From Streptomyces gossypii (lineage in GTDB: Bacteria; Actinomycetota; Actinomycetes; Streptomycetales; Streptomycetaceae): a DNA stretch of 64,000 nt. Made by a program: the position numbers and the translations under genes. Shown piece by piece: positions 17,629-25,990 of this stretch (its first letter is position 1; each line of letters begins with the position of its first letter). The stretch is taken from NCBI RefSeq assembly GCF_025165795.1, contig NZ_JAJAGO010000011.1:248001-312000 (forward strand). Direction: 5' to 3'. The notes beneath the pieces are model-generated. The model had not been told where the DNA came from. It worked only from the letters and a program-made list of their open reading frames with translations, and did not search any database.

Positions 17629-18597
17629 CTACGGATGGTCCGGCGCCTCCGGCGGAGGCCCGTACGTCGCGGCGAGCTCCGCCGCCAGGACGGCCAGCCG
17701 CCGCCGGGCCTCGGGCGGCGCGAGGATCTCGACGCGCGCCCCCAGCCCGGCCAGCTGCGCCGCCAGGACCTCCGGCGACGGCCCGTCGACCGCGATCTCC
17801 ATCCAGCCGTCGGCGAGTTCGCACACGATCCGCAGCCGCCCGCCGAAGAGCGTCTGCAGCACCATCTCCGCGCTCCGCTCCGCACGGGCCCGCACCGTCG
17901 CCGTGACCATGCGCTGCTGCATCGGCGCGGTGAGGGCACGCCATGCCTCGGCCAGGTCGAAACCCTCCGGCCGTACGACGGGTTCGCCGGTCGGCACCAC
18001 GGAGAGGACCCGGCTGAGCCGGAAGGTCCGCAGCCCTCGCTCCGTACCCGCGACGAGATAGCGGACTCCCGCCTTGTCGGCCAGGCCGAAGGGGTGCACC
18101 GTACGCTCGCCGGCGGCCCGGCCGGGGTGTGCGTAGCCGAGCCGGATCTGCGTCCCGGCCAGCACCGCCCGCTGGAGCCCGTCGAGGTGCGGGCCGTCGG
18201 TCGCATGGTCGGAGCCCGACCAGTCCGTGCTGTCGGAGACCCCGGCGCGCGCGGCGGCCTCGGCGTCGGACCGGAACGTCGCGGGCAGCGCCCGCACCAG
18301 CTTGCGCAGCGCGGCCCGCAGCTCGGGCGTCGCCGGAGACCGCCCCGTGACGAGGAACAGCGCCCGGATCTCGCCCGCCGTGAGCCCGGTGAGATCCGTA
18401 CGGGCCCCGCCGACCAGCGCCCAGCCGCCGCCCCGGCCGCGCTGCGAGTAGACCGGGACACCGGCGGTGGCCAGCGCCGCCAGGTCGCGGCGCGCGGTGC
18501 GTTCGGAGACCTCCAGCTCAGCGGCCACCTCCGCCGCGGTCACACGGCCCCTGGTCTGCAGGAACAGCAGCGTCGCCACCAGGCGGTCAGCTTTCAT
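17629..18597 (-). CDS. WYL-domain DeoR/YafY-type transcriptional regulator
   Basis: A 322-residue regulator with an N-terminal HTH_11 domain (MKADRLVATLLFLQTRGRVT and VSERTARRDLAALATAGVPV), a central WYL domain (about 140-210, with IRLGYAHPGR and HPFGLADKAGVRYLVAG) and a WCX C-terminal extension (about 230-315). The ATG at 18597 is chosen; another ATG lies three codons upstream. WYL domains bind ligands or nucleic acid. It is divergent from a DinB-like gene across three perfect-phase 14-bp repeats, its likely operator. Confidence 0.92.
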   Translation of the reverse strand: MKADRLVATLLFLQTRGRVTAAEVAAELEVSERTARRDLAALATAGVPVYSQRGRGGGWALVGGARTDLTGLTAGEIRALFLVTGRSPATPELRAALRKLVRALPATFRSDAEAAARAGVSDSTDWSGSDHATDGPHLDGLQRAVLAGTQIRLGYAHPGRAAGERTVHPFGLADKAGVRYLVAGTERGLRTFRLSRVLSVVPTGEPVVRPEGFDLAEAWRALTAPMQQRMVTATVRARAERSAEMVLQTLFGGRLRIVCELADGWMEIAVDGPSPEVLAAQLAGLGARVEILAPPEARRRLAVLAAELAATYGPPPEAPDHP

Positions 18598-18612
18598 ACC
18601 GCTCATTTCCCA

Positions 18613-18654
18613 TGCCGGTGATTCTCTGCCGGTAATTCTCTGCCGGTGATTCTT
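18613..18654. promoter_or_regulatory. three tandem 14-bp repeats, probable WYL-regulator operator
   Basis: The unit TGCCGGTRATTCTC is repeated head-to-tail at 18613-18626, 18627-18640 and 18641-18654, with a G/A change in the middle unit and a final T in the third. It occupies the gap between the divergent WYL regulator and the DinB-like gene, where a direct-repeat operator would be expected. Confidence 0.6.
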
Positions 18655-18704
18655 TCCTGGGAAACTGGCCAGAAGGTGGCCGGTTACATCCCGAGGATGA
18701 GGCC

Positions 18705-19304
18705 ATGACCGACACCGCGCACAGCGCAGAGACCGCACCCCTCGACCTCCGCACCGGCTTCGCCCGGGCCGTCGCCCTGTGCGGGCGCACGCTCGCCGCC
18801 GTCCGCCCCGAGCAGCTCGACGGCCCGACACCGTGTCCCGACTACACCGTCCGGCAGCTGTCCGGCCATCTCGTCGCCGTCATGCGCAGGGTGTCCGTGA
18901 TCGGGCGCGACGGTGACCTCTTCACCGTGCCGGACGTCGCGGACGAGCTCGCCGACGACGAGTACCCCCTCGCGTGGGAAGCCGCCGCCCACGAGGCCGA
19001 GGAGGTGTGGTCGGCACCCGCCGTCCTGGACCGTCCGCACCGCGGGCCGGCCGGCGAGATGCCCGGTACGGTCCTGCTCGGCGTCTACACCACCGAATTC
19101 ACCCTGCACACCTGGGACCTCGCGAAGGCGACCGGCCAGATCCCGTCCTGGGACCAGGAGGTGCTCGGCTCCCTGGTGCGGAAAATGAAGCTGATTCCGG
19201 CCGAACCACGGGGCGGCCGGGTGCCGTTCGGCCCGGTGGTGGCCGTCCCGGCGGACGCCTCGGACATCGACAAGGTGGTGGCCTGGCACGGACGGCAACC
19301 GTGA
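18705..19304 (+). CDS. TIGR03086-family DinB-like metal-binding protein
   Basis: A 199-residue protein of the mycothiol-dependent maleylpyruvate-isomerase / DinB superfamily. The motifs are CPDYTVRQLSGHLVAVMRR (metal His) and EFTLHTWDLAKATG (second His), with PVVAVPADASDIDKVVAWHGR at the end. Such four-helix proteins bind a divalent metal and often use mycothiol. Substrate unknown. It faces the WYL regulator across the triple repeat, so it is probably that regulator's target. Confidence 0.88.
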   Translation: MTDTAHSAETAPLDLRTGFARAVALCGRTLAAVRPEQLDGPTPCPDYTVRQLSGHLVAVMRRVSVIGRDGDLFTVPDVADELADDEYPLAWEAAAHEAEEVWSAPAVLDRPHRGPAGEMPGTVLLGVYTTEFTLHTWDLAKATGQIPSWDQEVLGSLVRKMKLIPAEPRGGRVPFGPVVAVPADASDIDKVVAWHGRQP

Positions 19305-19340
19305 CCGCCCCCACGTGAAGTCCCGCCCCGTGCACGCCCG

Positions 19341-21962
19341 TCACCGTGCCAGCCGGGCGACGTGGCCGGTCTCCAGGGCGGCGTAGAGAGCACCGTCCGG
19401 ACCGACCGCGATGCCGTGCGGTTCGGAGGCCGGGGCGGGCAGTTCGTACCCCTCGATGTGCCCGGCGGGGGTGACCGACGCGATGCGGTTGGCACCCCAC
19501 TCGGTGAACCAGCAGGCACCCTCCGGGCCTGCGACGATGGCGTGCGGCCTGGACGTACGGTCGGGCAGCGGGAATTCGTCGACACGGCCGTCGGCGGCGC
19601 TGATGCGTGCCACCTGCCCGGCGCCGATCTCGACGCACCACAGCGCGCCGTCCCCGCCGCAGGCGATGCCCACGGGTGCGGCCCCCTCCGTGGGCAGAGA
19701 ATGCAGCGTGACCTCACCGTCGAGAGTGATCCGGCCGACCGCGTCCGCCTGGTTCAGGGTGAACCACAGGGCGCCGTCCGGGCCATTGGTGATCATCGAC
19801 GGGAAGGCGCCGCTGACGGGCAGCGGGAACTCCCTCACCTCACCGTCCGTCGTGATGCGGCCGATGCGGTCGGCGTACAGCTGCGTGAACCACAGCGCAC
19901 CGTCGGGGGCGGTCACGATGCCGAACGGGCCGCAGTCCGGGGTGGGGAGCGGGTACGAGCTTGCCTTTCCGTCCGTCGTGATGCGGCCGATCCGGTGATC
20001 CTGGCTGCGGGTGAACCACAGGGCGCCGTCCGGGCCCGGCGTGATGATCGTCGGGCCGCAGGCGGGGACGTCGAGCGCGAACCGGTCGACCCGTCCGCCC
20101 GGTTGGGAATCCGCCTGGCCGTCGACGGTGAGGCGGGCGACCTCGCCGCTGTGCACGAGCGTGATCCACAGCGCGCCGTCGGGGCCCGCGGTGAGCGCGT
20201 ACGGACCAGCCGCCGCGTCGGCGACGGGAATGTGGGTGACCGGACCGGCCGCGCTGCCGGGGTCTGCGGGCCGGCGGGGGGTGCCTGCGGTCATCGGGGA
20301 TGCCTCCTTGCGGGATTGCGGGGCGGGTAGCGCCAGGTGGGTGCCCTGCCATCGTTGGCGCAGTCTGCGGTCATGGCTGGCGACGACGAGCGTGCCGTCG
20401 AACTCCGCGAGCGCCGCCTCCAGGTCCTCGACGAGAGCGATCGAGACATGGTTCGTCGGCTCGTCCAGCAGCAGGATGTCGACCGGTTGGCTGAGCAGCC
20501 GCGCCAGTGCGAGCCGCTGCCGCTGCCCGGTGGAGAGCTTCCCGACCGGCATGGCGAGCCGCTCGGGCGCGAACAGGCCCAGGGACAGCAGCCGTTCGGC
20601 GTGCTCGTCCGCGGAGGCAGGCCCCTTCCGGCCGCGGGCGAAAGCCTCCAGCAGGGTGTCGTGCGGCCGTTCGACCGGGGTCTCCTGGGGCAGGTAGCCG
20701 ATTCGGCCGCGCCGGGAGATCTGACCGCCGTCGGGGGCCAGATCACCGGCAAGCACACGCAACAGGGTGCTCTTGCCCGCCCCGTTGGGCCCCGTGATCA
20801 GCAGCCGGTCGCCCGCCGCCAGGGTCAGACTCACCGGTGCCAGACGGTCGTCGACCTCGATGCCGACCGCATCGAGGGTGCTGCGGCTGCTGCCCGTGCC
20901 GCCCTCCTGCGGAGGGGGCCCGGCCCGCAACGACGGGGTGAAGCGCAGTGGTTCGGGCGGGGCCGGTACCGGATCGGCCAGCAGGCGGCGCAGCCGTTCC
21001 TCCGCGTTGCGCACCCGGCTGGCCAGGGACTGCTGCACCCGGCCCCCGGCCCGGTCGAACGCCATCTTGTTGCCGTCCTTGATCGGCCGCCCCGGCGCAA
21101 CCCGCCGGGCGGTGGTCGCGACGGCCTCGCGGAGCCGTACAGTATCGGCCGTCCACTGGTCGTGCGCCTGGATCCAGCGCCGGCGGGCGGCCGACTTCTC
21201 GGCGAGAAAGCCCGCGTAGCCGTTGCCGTACCGCGCCAGACTGCGGCGGTCGGCGTCCACCTCCAGCAGGCTGGTCGCGGTGCGCTCCAGGAAGACCCGG
21301 TCGTGGGAGACGGCGACGGTGGTCCCGCGCCGGGTGCGCAGATGGTCCTCCAGCCAGGTCAGCGCATTGTCGTCCAGGTGGTTCGTCGGCTCGTCCAGCA
21401 GCAGCACCTCAGGCCCGGACGAGAGCAGGGAGGCAAGGCGCAGCCGGACCTGTTCGCCGCCGGAGAGGGCGCCCACCGTACGGTCACGGCGCAGCCGGGA
21501 CAGGCCGAGGCCGTGCAGTGCGCGCTCGACGCGGGCTTCGGCGTCGTAGCCGCCGCGGAGTTCGAAGACCGTCATCAGGTCGCCGTACGCGCTGAGGCTC
21601 GCGCTGTCGCCCGAGGCCATGGCTGCCTCCAGGCGGCGCATGCGGCTCTCGATGGCGCGCAGTCCGCTCAGCGCGCGGTCGATGATGTCTTGCACGGTCA
21701 GGTGCGGCGGCAGCGGCTCGTCCTGCGCGAGGTAGCCGATGCCGCCCTCGGCGCTGCGGACGATCTCGCCGTCGTCGGGCTGTTCCCGCCCGGCGAGGAG
21801 GCGCAGCAGTGTGGTCTTGCCGGAGCCGTTCTCCCCGATGATCCCGGTGCGTTCGCCCGGACCGATCGAGCAGGTGACTCCGTCGAGGACGATTCGGCCG
21901 TTATACGCCTTGGTGACGGCGCGTGCGGTGAGTTGAGCAGGCAAGTGGACGCTCCGGAGCAT
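19341..21962 (-). CDS. ABC-F ATPase fused in frame to virginiamycin B lyase (Vgb)
   Basis: One open frame of 873 codons. Residues 1-556 form an ABC-F protein without membrane segments: Walker A at 43-50 and 391-398, signatures LSGGEQ (166-171) and LSTGQ (476-480), Walker B LLLDEPTNH at 187-195 and 497-505. Residues 557-873 form a Vgb-type beta-propeller with repeated PDGALWFT words. His807, Glu847, His849 and Glu864 match, in spacing, the catalytic residues of characterised Vgb. ABC-F proteins can shield ribosomes from type A streptogramins, lincosamides and pleuromutilins; Vgb linearises type B streptogramins. A strong internal ribosome site may also yield free lyase. A TTG at 21944, with GGAG upstream, may be the true start. 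Confidence 0.9.
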   Translation of the reverse strand: MLRSVHLPAQLTARAVTKAYNGRIVLDGVTCSIGPGERTGIIGENGSGKTTLLRLLAGREQPDDGEIVRSAEGGIGYLAQDEPLPPHLTVQDIIDRALSGLRAIESRMRRLEAAMASGDSASLSAYGDLMTVFELRGGYDAEARVERALHGLGLSRLRRDRTVGALSGGEQVRLRLASLLSSGPEVLLLDEPTNHLDDNALTWLEDHLRTRRGTTVAVSHDRVFLERTATSLLEVDADRRSLARYGNGYAGFLAEKSAARRRWIQAHDQWTADTVRLREAVATTARRVAPGRPIKDGNKMAFDRAGGRVQQSLASRVRNAEERLRRLLADPVPAPPEPLRFTPSLRAGPPPQEGGTGSSRSTLDAVGIEVDDRLAPVSLTLAAGDRLLITGPNGAGKSTLLRVLAGDLAPDGGQISRRGRIGYLPQETPVERPHDTLLEAFARGRKGPASADEHAERLLSLGLFAPERLAMPVGKLSTGQRQRLALARLLSQPVDILLLDEPTNHVSIALVEDLEAALAEFDGTLVVASHDRRLRQRWQGTHLALPAPQSRKEASPMTAGTPRRPADPGSAAGPVTHIPVADAAAGPYALTAGPDGALWITLVHSGEVARLTVDGQADSQPGGRVDRFALDVPACGPTIITPGPDGALWFTRSQDHRIGRITTDGKASSYPLPTPDCGPFGIVTAPDGALWFTQLYADRIGRITTDGEVREFPLPVSGAFPSMITNGPDGALWFTLNQADAVGRITLDGEVTLHSLPTEGAAPVGIACGGDGALWCVEIGAGQVARISAADGRVDEFPLPDRTSRPHAIVAGPEGACWFTEWGANRIASVTPAGHIEGYELPAPASEPHGIAVGPDGALYAALETGHVARLAR
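20292..20309 (-). promoter_or_regulatory. internal ribosome-binding site before the lyase part
   Basis: AAGGAGG (20303-20309, minus strand) lies 8 nt before an in-frame ATG at 20294, which is codon 557 of the fused frame and exactly where Vgb homology begins. Independent initiation here would make a 317-residue free lyase beside the full-length fusion. Confidence 0.75.
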
Positions 21963-22023
21963 TCGGGGAGGAGGCGACCGCCGAGGGCCGCGGGACCGGG
22001 TGAATGCTGCGGAAGAGCATCAT
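21901..22023 (-). CDS. possible 40-codon leader ORF overlapping the ABC-F start
   Basis: GGAG followed by ATGATG at 22023 opens a 40-codon frame ending at 21901, inside the ABC-F gene and in another frame. ABC-F resistance genes are often controlled by translated leaders that sense ribosome-targeting drugs, so its position is suggestive. The peptide is not recognised and could be a chance frame. Confidence 0.2.
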   Translation of the reverse strand: MMLFRSIHPVPRPSAVASSPNAPERPLACSTHRTRRHQGV

Positions 22024-22033
22024 GGACTCCACT

Positions 22034-22071
22034 AGTGCGACAATAATTGCGTTAATATGTTGCCATGGCAA
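22034..22071. promoter_or_regulatory. AT-rich promoter/operator between ABC-F-Vgb and TetR genes
   Basis: This is unusually AT-rich for the window. It holds the palindrome CAATAATTG (22041-22049), a TTAATAT -10-like word, and the perfect 12-bp palindrome TTGCCATGGCAA (22060-22071) over the TetR start codon. Either palindrome could be a TetR operator. Confidence 0.45.
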
Positions 22072-22715
22072 CGCCCCCGAGGTCAACGGCATTCCCGGCG
22101 GAGCAGCCCCAGCCCGCCCGCAGGCCGGGAGGCCGCAGCGCCCGCATCCGCGCCCAGGTGCTCGACGCCGTGCGCGCACAGCTCGTGGAGCACGGGTACG
22201 ACGAACTGACCGTCGACGCCGTCGCCGCCCGCGCGGGCGTGCACCGTACGACCGTCTACCGGCGGTGGCGCGAGGTCGGCGGGCTGCTCGCGGACGTCCT
22301 CGACGCGGCGGCCGACGACGACTGGCAGCCCCCCGACACCGGCTCCCTGGCAGGTGACCTCACCGCGATGAACCGCGAGGTCCACACGGCCCTCACCACC
22401 GGCCCACCGCTCACCACGGCCCTGATCGCCGCCTCCTTCCGCTCCGCCGAGGCCGCAGACGCGCTCGGCAGGTTCTGGGAGGACCGGTACGGACGCTGCG
22501 AGGCCGTCGTCAGCCGTGCGACACGACGCGGCGAGATCCCGGAGCACACGGACGCGCGACGGCTGCTCATCGCCGCCACCGCACCGCTCTTCCACCAACT
22601 GCTGCTGCTCCGCACCGCACCGGACCTGCCACTCGCCGAACAGACCGCCCGCGACGCGGCGTCGGCCGCAGCGGTGGGTACTTACGCGGGACCGCCGACT
22701 AGCTCTCCAGGCTGA
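22065..22715 (+). CDS. TetR/AcrR-family transcriptional regulator
   Basis: A 216-residue TetR regulator with the N-terminal HTH in LVEHGYDELTVDAVAARAGVHRTTVYRRW (about 46-75) and a helical ligand domain with a TetR_C-type end (FHQLLLLRTAPDLPLAEQTA). It is divergent from the ABC-F/Vgb gene with about 100 bp between, so it is the best candidate regulator of that resistance-like gene. The start codon lies inside a perfect palindrome. Confidence 0.9.
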   Translation: MATPPRSTAFPAEQPQPARRPGGRSARIRAQVLDAVRAQLVEHGYDELTVDAVAARAGVHRTTVYRRWREVGGLLADVLDAAADDDWQPPDTGSLAGDLTAMNREVHTALTTGPPLTTALIAASFRSAEAADALGRFWEDRYGRCEAVVSRATRRGEIPEHTDARRLLIAATAPLFHQLLLLRTAPDLPLAEQTARDAASAAAVGTYAGPPTSSPG

Positions 22716-22805
22716 TCATGGCCCGCCCCCGCGTCATTCCGGCGGCGTATGCGCTCAAGCCCGGAGGCTGACGACCAGCGACTTCCGGGCGAGAAGGCTG
22801 AGGGC

Positions 22806-23384
22806 ATGGCCACACCCACACCCCCGCCTCCCACTCCCACCACCGCCCCCGTGGGCACCGAGCACCCCGTACCGAGACGGGCGGAGATCACCGCCCACCT
22901 GATCCCTCTGATCCTGCTGCCCCAGTGCCTGTGGCGGCTGCCGTTCGCCGTCGGCTTCGACATGGGAATGGAGGACATGGACGGGGGCATGCCGGCGGTG
23001 TGGCTGGCCATCCCCTACGTCCTCGGGCTGAGTCTGGTCACGGAGGCCCTGGCGCTGCTCTGTTTCGGCCTGGTCCGGCGATGGGGTGAGGTCGTCCCCT
23101 CGTGGGTGCCGGTCATCGGCGACCGGCACATCCCGCCGTACGCGGCGATCGTCCCCGCGACGCTCGGCGGTCTGGGTGCCACCGCCTTCTGGGCGCCGAC
23201 ATGGGTCTCCTGGTTCGGCGTCGGATCCAGCGCCGGCTACGACAACGGCTGGTGGGATGCGCTGGCCACGGCGTGCATCACCCCGGGGACGCTGTTCGGG
23301 CCGCTGGTGCTGGCGCTCACCTACGCCTACTGGGTACGCCGCTGCCGCCCCGCCGGGCGCTCCCTGAACACCCTGACACCCTGA
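22806..23384 (+). CDS. multi-pass membrane protein, paralogue of the one at 55669
   Basis: A 192-residue membrane protein with a Pro/Thr-rich N-terminus and four hydrophobic segments (about 30-45, 65-88, 110-130 and 150-175). It shares FGLVRRWGEVVPSWVPVIG with the protein encoded at 55669-56256 (LGLVRPWGEAVPRWVPVLG), so the two are paralogues. Function unknown; it may be the last gene of a unit with the TetR regulator. Confidence 0.75.
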   Translation: MATPTPPPPTPTTAPVGTEHPVPRRAEITAHLIPLILLPQCLWRLPFAVGFDMGMEDMDGGMPAVWLAIPYVLGLSLVTEALALLCFGLVRRWGEVVPSWVPVIGDRHIPPYAAIVPATLGGLGATAFWAPTWVSWFGVGSSAGYDNGWWDALATACITPGTLFGPLVLALTYAYWVRRCRPAGRSLNTLTP

Positions 23385-23592
23385 CACCCGATCATCATCT
23401 TGCGCCCGCGCCCACCTCACCGGGCATGTGCGCCCCATCGCGGACGGCACCGTGCAGCCGGCGATCAAGCGGCTGGCGGCGACACCGCATTCGCACACGG
23501 ATGTTTGACTTGAACCGCACTTGAAGAAATAGCTTCGCAGTGCCGCCGCAGAGGACGGCAACAGCACGCAGCACGGGCGAAGGGGAACCACC

Positions 23593-24423
23593 ATGACGAT
23601 TCTTGTGGCCGGAGCGACCGGTAACGTCGGCCGCCAACTGGTCGGTCAGCTCGCTCGGGCCGGTCAGCCGGTACGGGCCCTGACCCGCGACCCGGAGAGG
23701 GCGGACCTGCCAGACGGGGTGCAGCCGGTTTCCGGCGACCTGACCAGGCCCGACTCCCTGCGGCAGGCACTCGACGGTGCCACCGCCCTGCACCTGCTGA
23801 CCTATTCGGACAGCACTCCGCTGGAGACCGGCCCCGAGATAGTGAAGCTCGCCGTCGAAGCCGGGGTCCGGCGGGCAACGGTGCTGTGGGGCGGCATGAA
23901 GGGCCCGGTAGAGCACGCCGTGATGGCGGCGGACTGGGAGTGGACGATTTTGGAACCGGTCGAGTTCATGTCGAACGCACTGGAGTGGGTGAACTCCGTC
24001 CGCGAGGAGGGCGTCATCCGGGAGGCTTTCCCGGAGGTACTGAGCGCCGCCGTCCACGAGGCGGACATCGCCGCCGTGGCCGCGACCGCACTGGTGGAGG
24101 GCGGCCACGGCGGGAAGTCGTACAACCTCACCGGTCCCGAGGCGCTGACGATGTACGACAAGGCCCGCATCATCAGCGCGGCGACCGGCCACGACATCGA
24201 GCTCGTCCAGCTCACCAGGGAGCAGGCGAACCAGCGGCTGCGGGACAGGGACGTGCCCGAGGACGTCATCGACTACGTCGTCGGCTGGCACGCGAATCCG
24301 CCGGCGTCGGCATACACGGTGGACCCGACCGTCGAGCAGATCACCGGACGGCCCGCGCGCACCTATGCCGAATGGGTAGCGGAACACGCGGACGCCTTCC
24401 GACTGCCGGGCGTGGGCGAGTAA
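23593..24423 (+). CDS. NmrA-like NAD(P)-binding oxidoreductase
   Basis: A 276-residue atypical short-chain dehydrogenase of the NmrA/QOR2 type. The N-terminal MTILVAGATGNVGRQLV is the Rossmann dinucleotide motif; SYNLTGPEALTMYDKARIIS and TYAEWVAEHADAF are typical of the family's C-terminal half. It may be a redox sensor or quinone reductase. An AGGGGAACC sequence precedes the ATG. The 208-bp gap upstream carries a possible remnant of a PadR-like gene. Confidence 0.88.
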   Translation: MTILVAGATGNVGRQLVGQLARAGQPVRALTRDPERADLPDGVQPVSGDLTRPDSLRQALDGATALHLLTYSDSTPLETGPEIVKLAVEAGVRRATVLWGGMKGPVEHAVMAADWEWTILEPVEFMSNALEWVNSVREEGVIREAFPEVLSAAVHEADIAAVAATALVEGGHGGKSYNLTGPEALTMYDKARIISAATGHDIELVQLTREQANQRLRDRDVPEDVIDYVVGWHANPPASAYTVDPTVEQITGRPARTYAEWVAEHADAFRLPGVGE

Positions 24424-24512
24424 CACCTACGGCGCGCGGGCGGCCGGGAGTGCGGGACACCCGTGGTGTCCCCCGCCTCCCGGCGCCTGCTCCGCTCCGC
24501 TCCGGGCTCCGG

Positions 24513-25016
24513 CTAGTCCAGCCAGATCAGCATCGCCTCTCCGTCCCGGGCCGCCGCCGCGAAGAACGGCGTCAGCGACTCGTAGTACTCCCGTACGTAA
24601 TCCAGGGACTCGCCCCGCTCCCAGATGATGCTCGGATACACGTCCGCCCTGGCCAGCTCCTCCGGGGCCACACCTTCGACGAGGCTGGCGCCGGACACCT
24701 CCGCGAACGCCTCGGCGGCCACCTTGACCCGCTCCGGCGTGAGGTAGCGGGGCGGCCCGTAACCCCAGTCCTCGGCACCGGGAATCACCTCCTCCCCATG
24801 CACCACGTCGACGGGGAACGCCACCCGGCGCAGCAGGAACCCCAGGGCGTCCCACGCCTTGTCGGTGTCCAGGAAGCGCGCCTCGGACGGATCCGACTGC
24901 TCGTCCGCCTCCCCGTCGATCAGCTCCTCGACAAAGCCCAGCGCCCACTCCGGATCGTTGATGGCCCGGTCCAACTCGGCCGAGGTCACTCGCGCGTACT
25001 CTCCGATCATGCTCAT
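24513..25016 (-). CDS. YfbM-like DUF1877 family protein
   Basis: A 167-residue soluble protein: MSMIGEYARVTSAELDRAI at the start, DTDKAWDALGFLLRR in the middle, GYGPPRYLTPERVKVAAEAF and YYESLTPFFAAAARDGEAML near the end. These match the DUF1877/YfbM family, whose role is unknown. A second ATG two codons downstream is possible. It converges on the NmrA gene. Confidence 0.85.
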   Translation of the reverse strand: MSMIGEYARVTSAELDRAINDPEWALGFVEELIDGEADEQSDPSEARFLDTDKAWDALGFLLRRVAFPVDVVHGEEVIPGAEDWGYGPPRYLTPERVKVAAEAFAEVSGASLVEGVAPEELARADVYPSIIWERGESLDYVREYYESLTPFFAAAARDGEAMLIWLD

Positions 25017-25216
25017 GGGCCGGATGCTATGGGCGACCACTGACAACGGCGCACTTCCCCGCTCTCCGTCGGCGGACGGGGCGGGCGATGATTTCCGGCA
25101 CGCCCGACCGTCTGCATGTCGAGACTCCGTGCGCCGCCCGGGTTCCAAGCACCGCCCGGCAGCGCACGAAGCGCCCATGAGACGCACGAACCTCTGAGAA
25201 GAACGGCAGGCACGCC

Positions 25217-25831
25217 ATGACTGAGCTGCCCGATCTGGAGCCGACCGCCCGGCGGGTGACCCGGCTGCTGGACAACATCACCGACGACCAGTTGTCGGCA
25301 CCCACCCCCTGCGCGGATTACGCGGTGCGGGATCTGCTGAGCCACCTGATCGGCCTGACCATCGCCTTCCGCGACGCGGCCTCGAAGACGCTGGGCCCGA
25401 CGACCGCGACCTCACCGGACGGCCCGCCGCCGGAGCTGCCGGCAGACTGGCGAACCCAGCTTCCCCGGCACCTTGAGGAGGTCGCCGCCGCCTGGCGCAG
25501 CCCCGCGGCCTGGGAGGGAATGACCCAGGCAGGCGGAGTCACGCTGCCCGGCGAGGCGGCTGGCCGCGTCGCGCTCAACGAGATCATGCTGCACGGCTGG
25601 GACCTCGCGCGGGCAACCCGGCAGGAGTACGAGGGAGACGAGCCGAGCGTGCGCGAGCTGATCGCCTTCCTGACCCCGGCGGCTTCCGCCGAGTCAGCCG
25701 GCGAAGCCGAGGAACCGGACGCCCCCGCTGACCTGTTCGGCCCCCCGGTCGACGTCCCGGCAGACGCCCCGCCCCTCGACCGCCTCCTCGGCCTGGCAGG
25801 CCGAAACCCCCACTGGCAGGCCCCGCGGTAA
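25217..25831 (+). CDS. TIGR03086-family DinB-like metal-binding protein
   Basis: A 204-residue DinB/maleylpyruvate-isomerase-like protein. CADYAVRDLLSHLIGLTIAF and EIMLHGWDLARATRQEY give the metal-binding histidines, and the end FGPPVDVPADAPPLDRLLGLAGR is a family hallmark. It is a paralogue of the protein at 18705-19304 and more distantly of 51820-52614. Probably a thiol- or metal-dependent enzyme; substrate unknown. Confidence 0.88.
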   Translation: MTELPDLEPTARRVTRLLDNITDDQLSAPTPCADYAVRDLLSHLIGLTIAFRDAASKTLGPTTATSPDGPPPELPADWRTQLPRHLEEVAAAWRSPAAWEGMTQAGGVTLPGEAAGRVALNEIMLHGWDLARATRQEYEGDEPSVRELIAFLTPAASAESAGEAEEPDAPADLFGPPVDVPADAPPLDRLLGLAGRNPHWQAPR

Positions 25832-25978
25832 CGCGGGCGGGCGGTCTCCCAGCCCTCTTCGTCGAAACCGCTCCCAGGGCTCGTACCGCGGCACCCCCAG
25901 GATTCCGAAGACGGGGGTGAGCAGCTCCGGGCAGTCCTGGAAGATCCGGTGCGCAGCTTCGTGGCGGGATGTGACCAC
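25832..25978 (-). pseudogene. 5' fragment of an Rpn/transposase-like gene
   Basis: From an ATG at 25978 the frame reads MVTSRHEAAHRIFQDCPELL then TPVFGILGVP, which resembles the start of a common Streptomyces family of Rpn/DUF4351-like putative nucleases. After about 35 residues the resemblance stops and the frame runs antisense into the neighbouring gene. It is therefore a truncated remnant. The MITE-like element starts 13 bp upstream. Confidence 0.4.
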
Positions 25979-25990
25979 AGGGTCACACTA

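Noticed and set aside
19341..20294. Treating the Vgb part as an ordinary separate gene only
   Set aside because: It has its own ribosome site, but the ABC-F frame has no stop before it, so the fused reading must be reported as well.
23434..23508. Possible remnant of a PadR-like regulator (LTGHVRPIADGTVQPAIKRL in the plus frame)
   Set aside because: Only about 25 residues resemble the family and no start, wing or partner segment is visible; too short to annotate.
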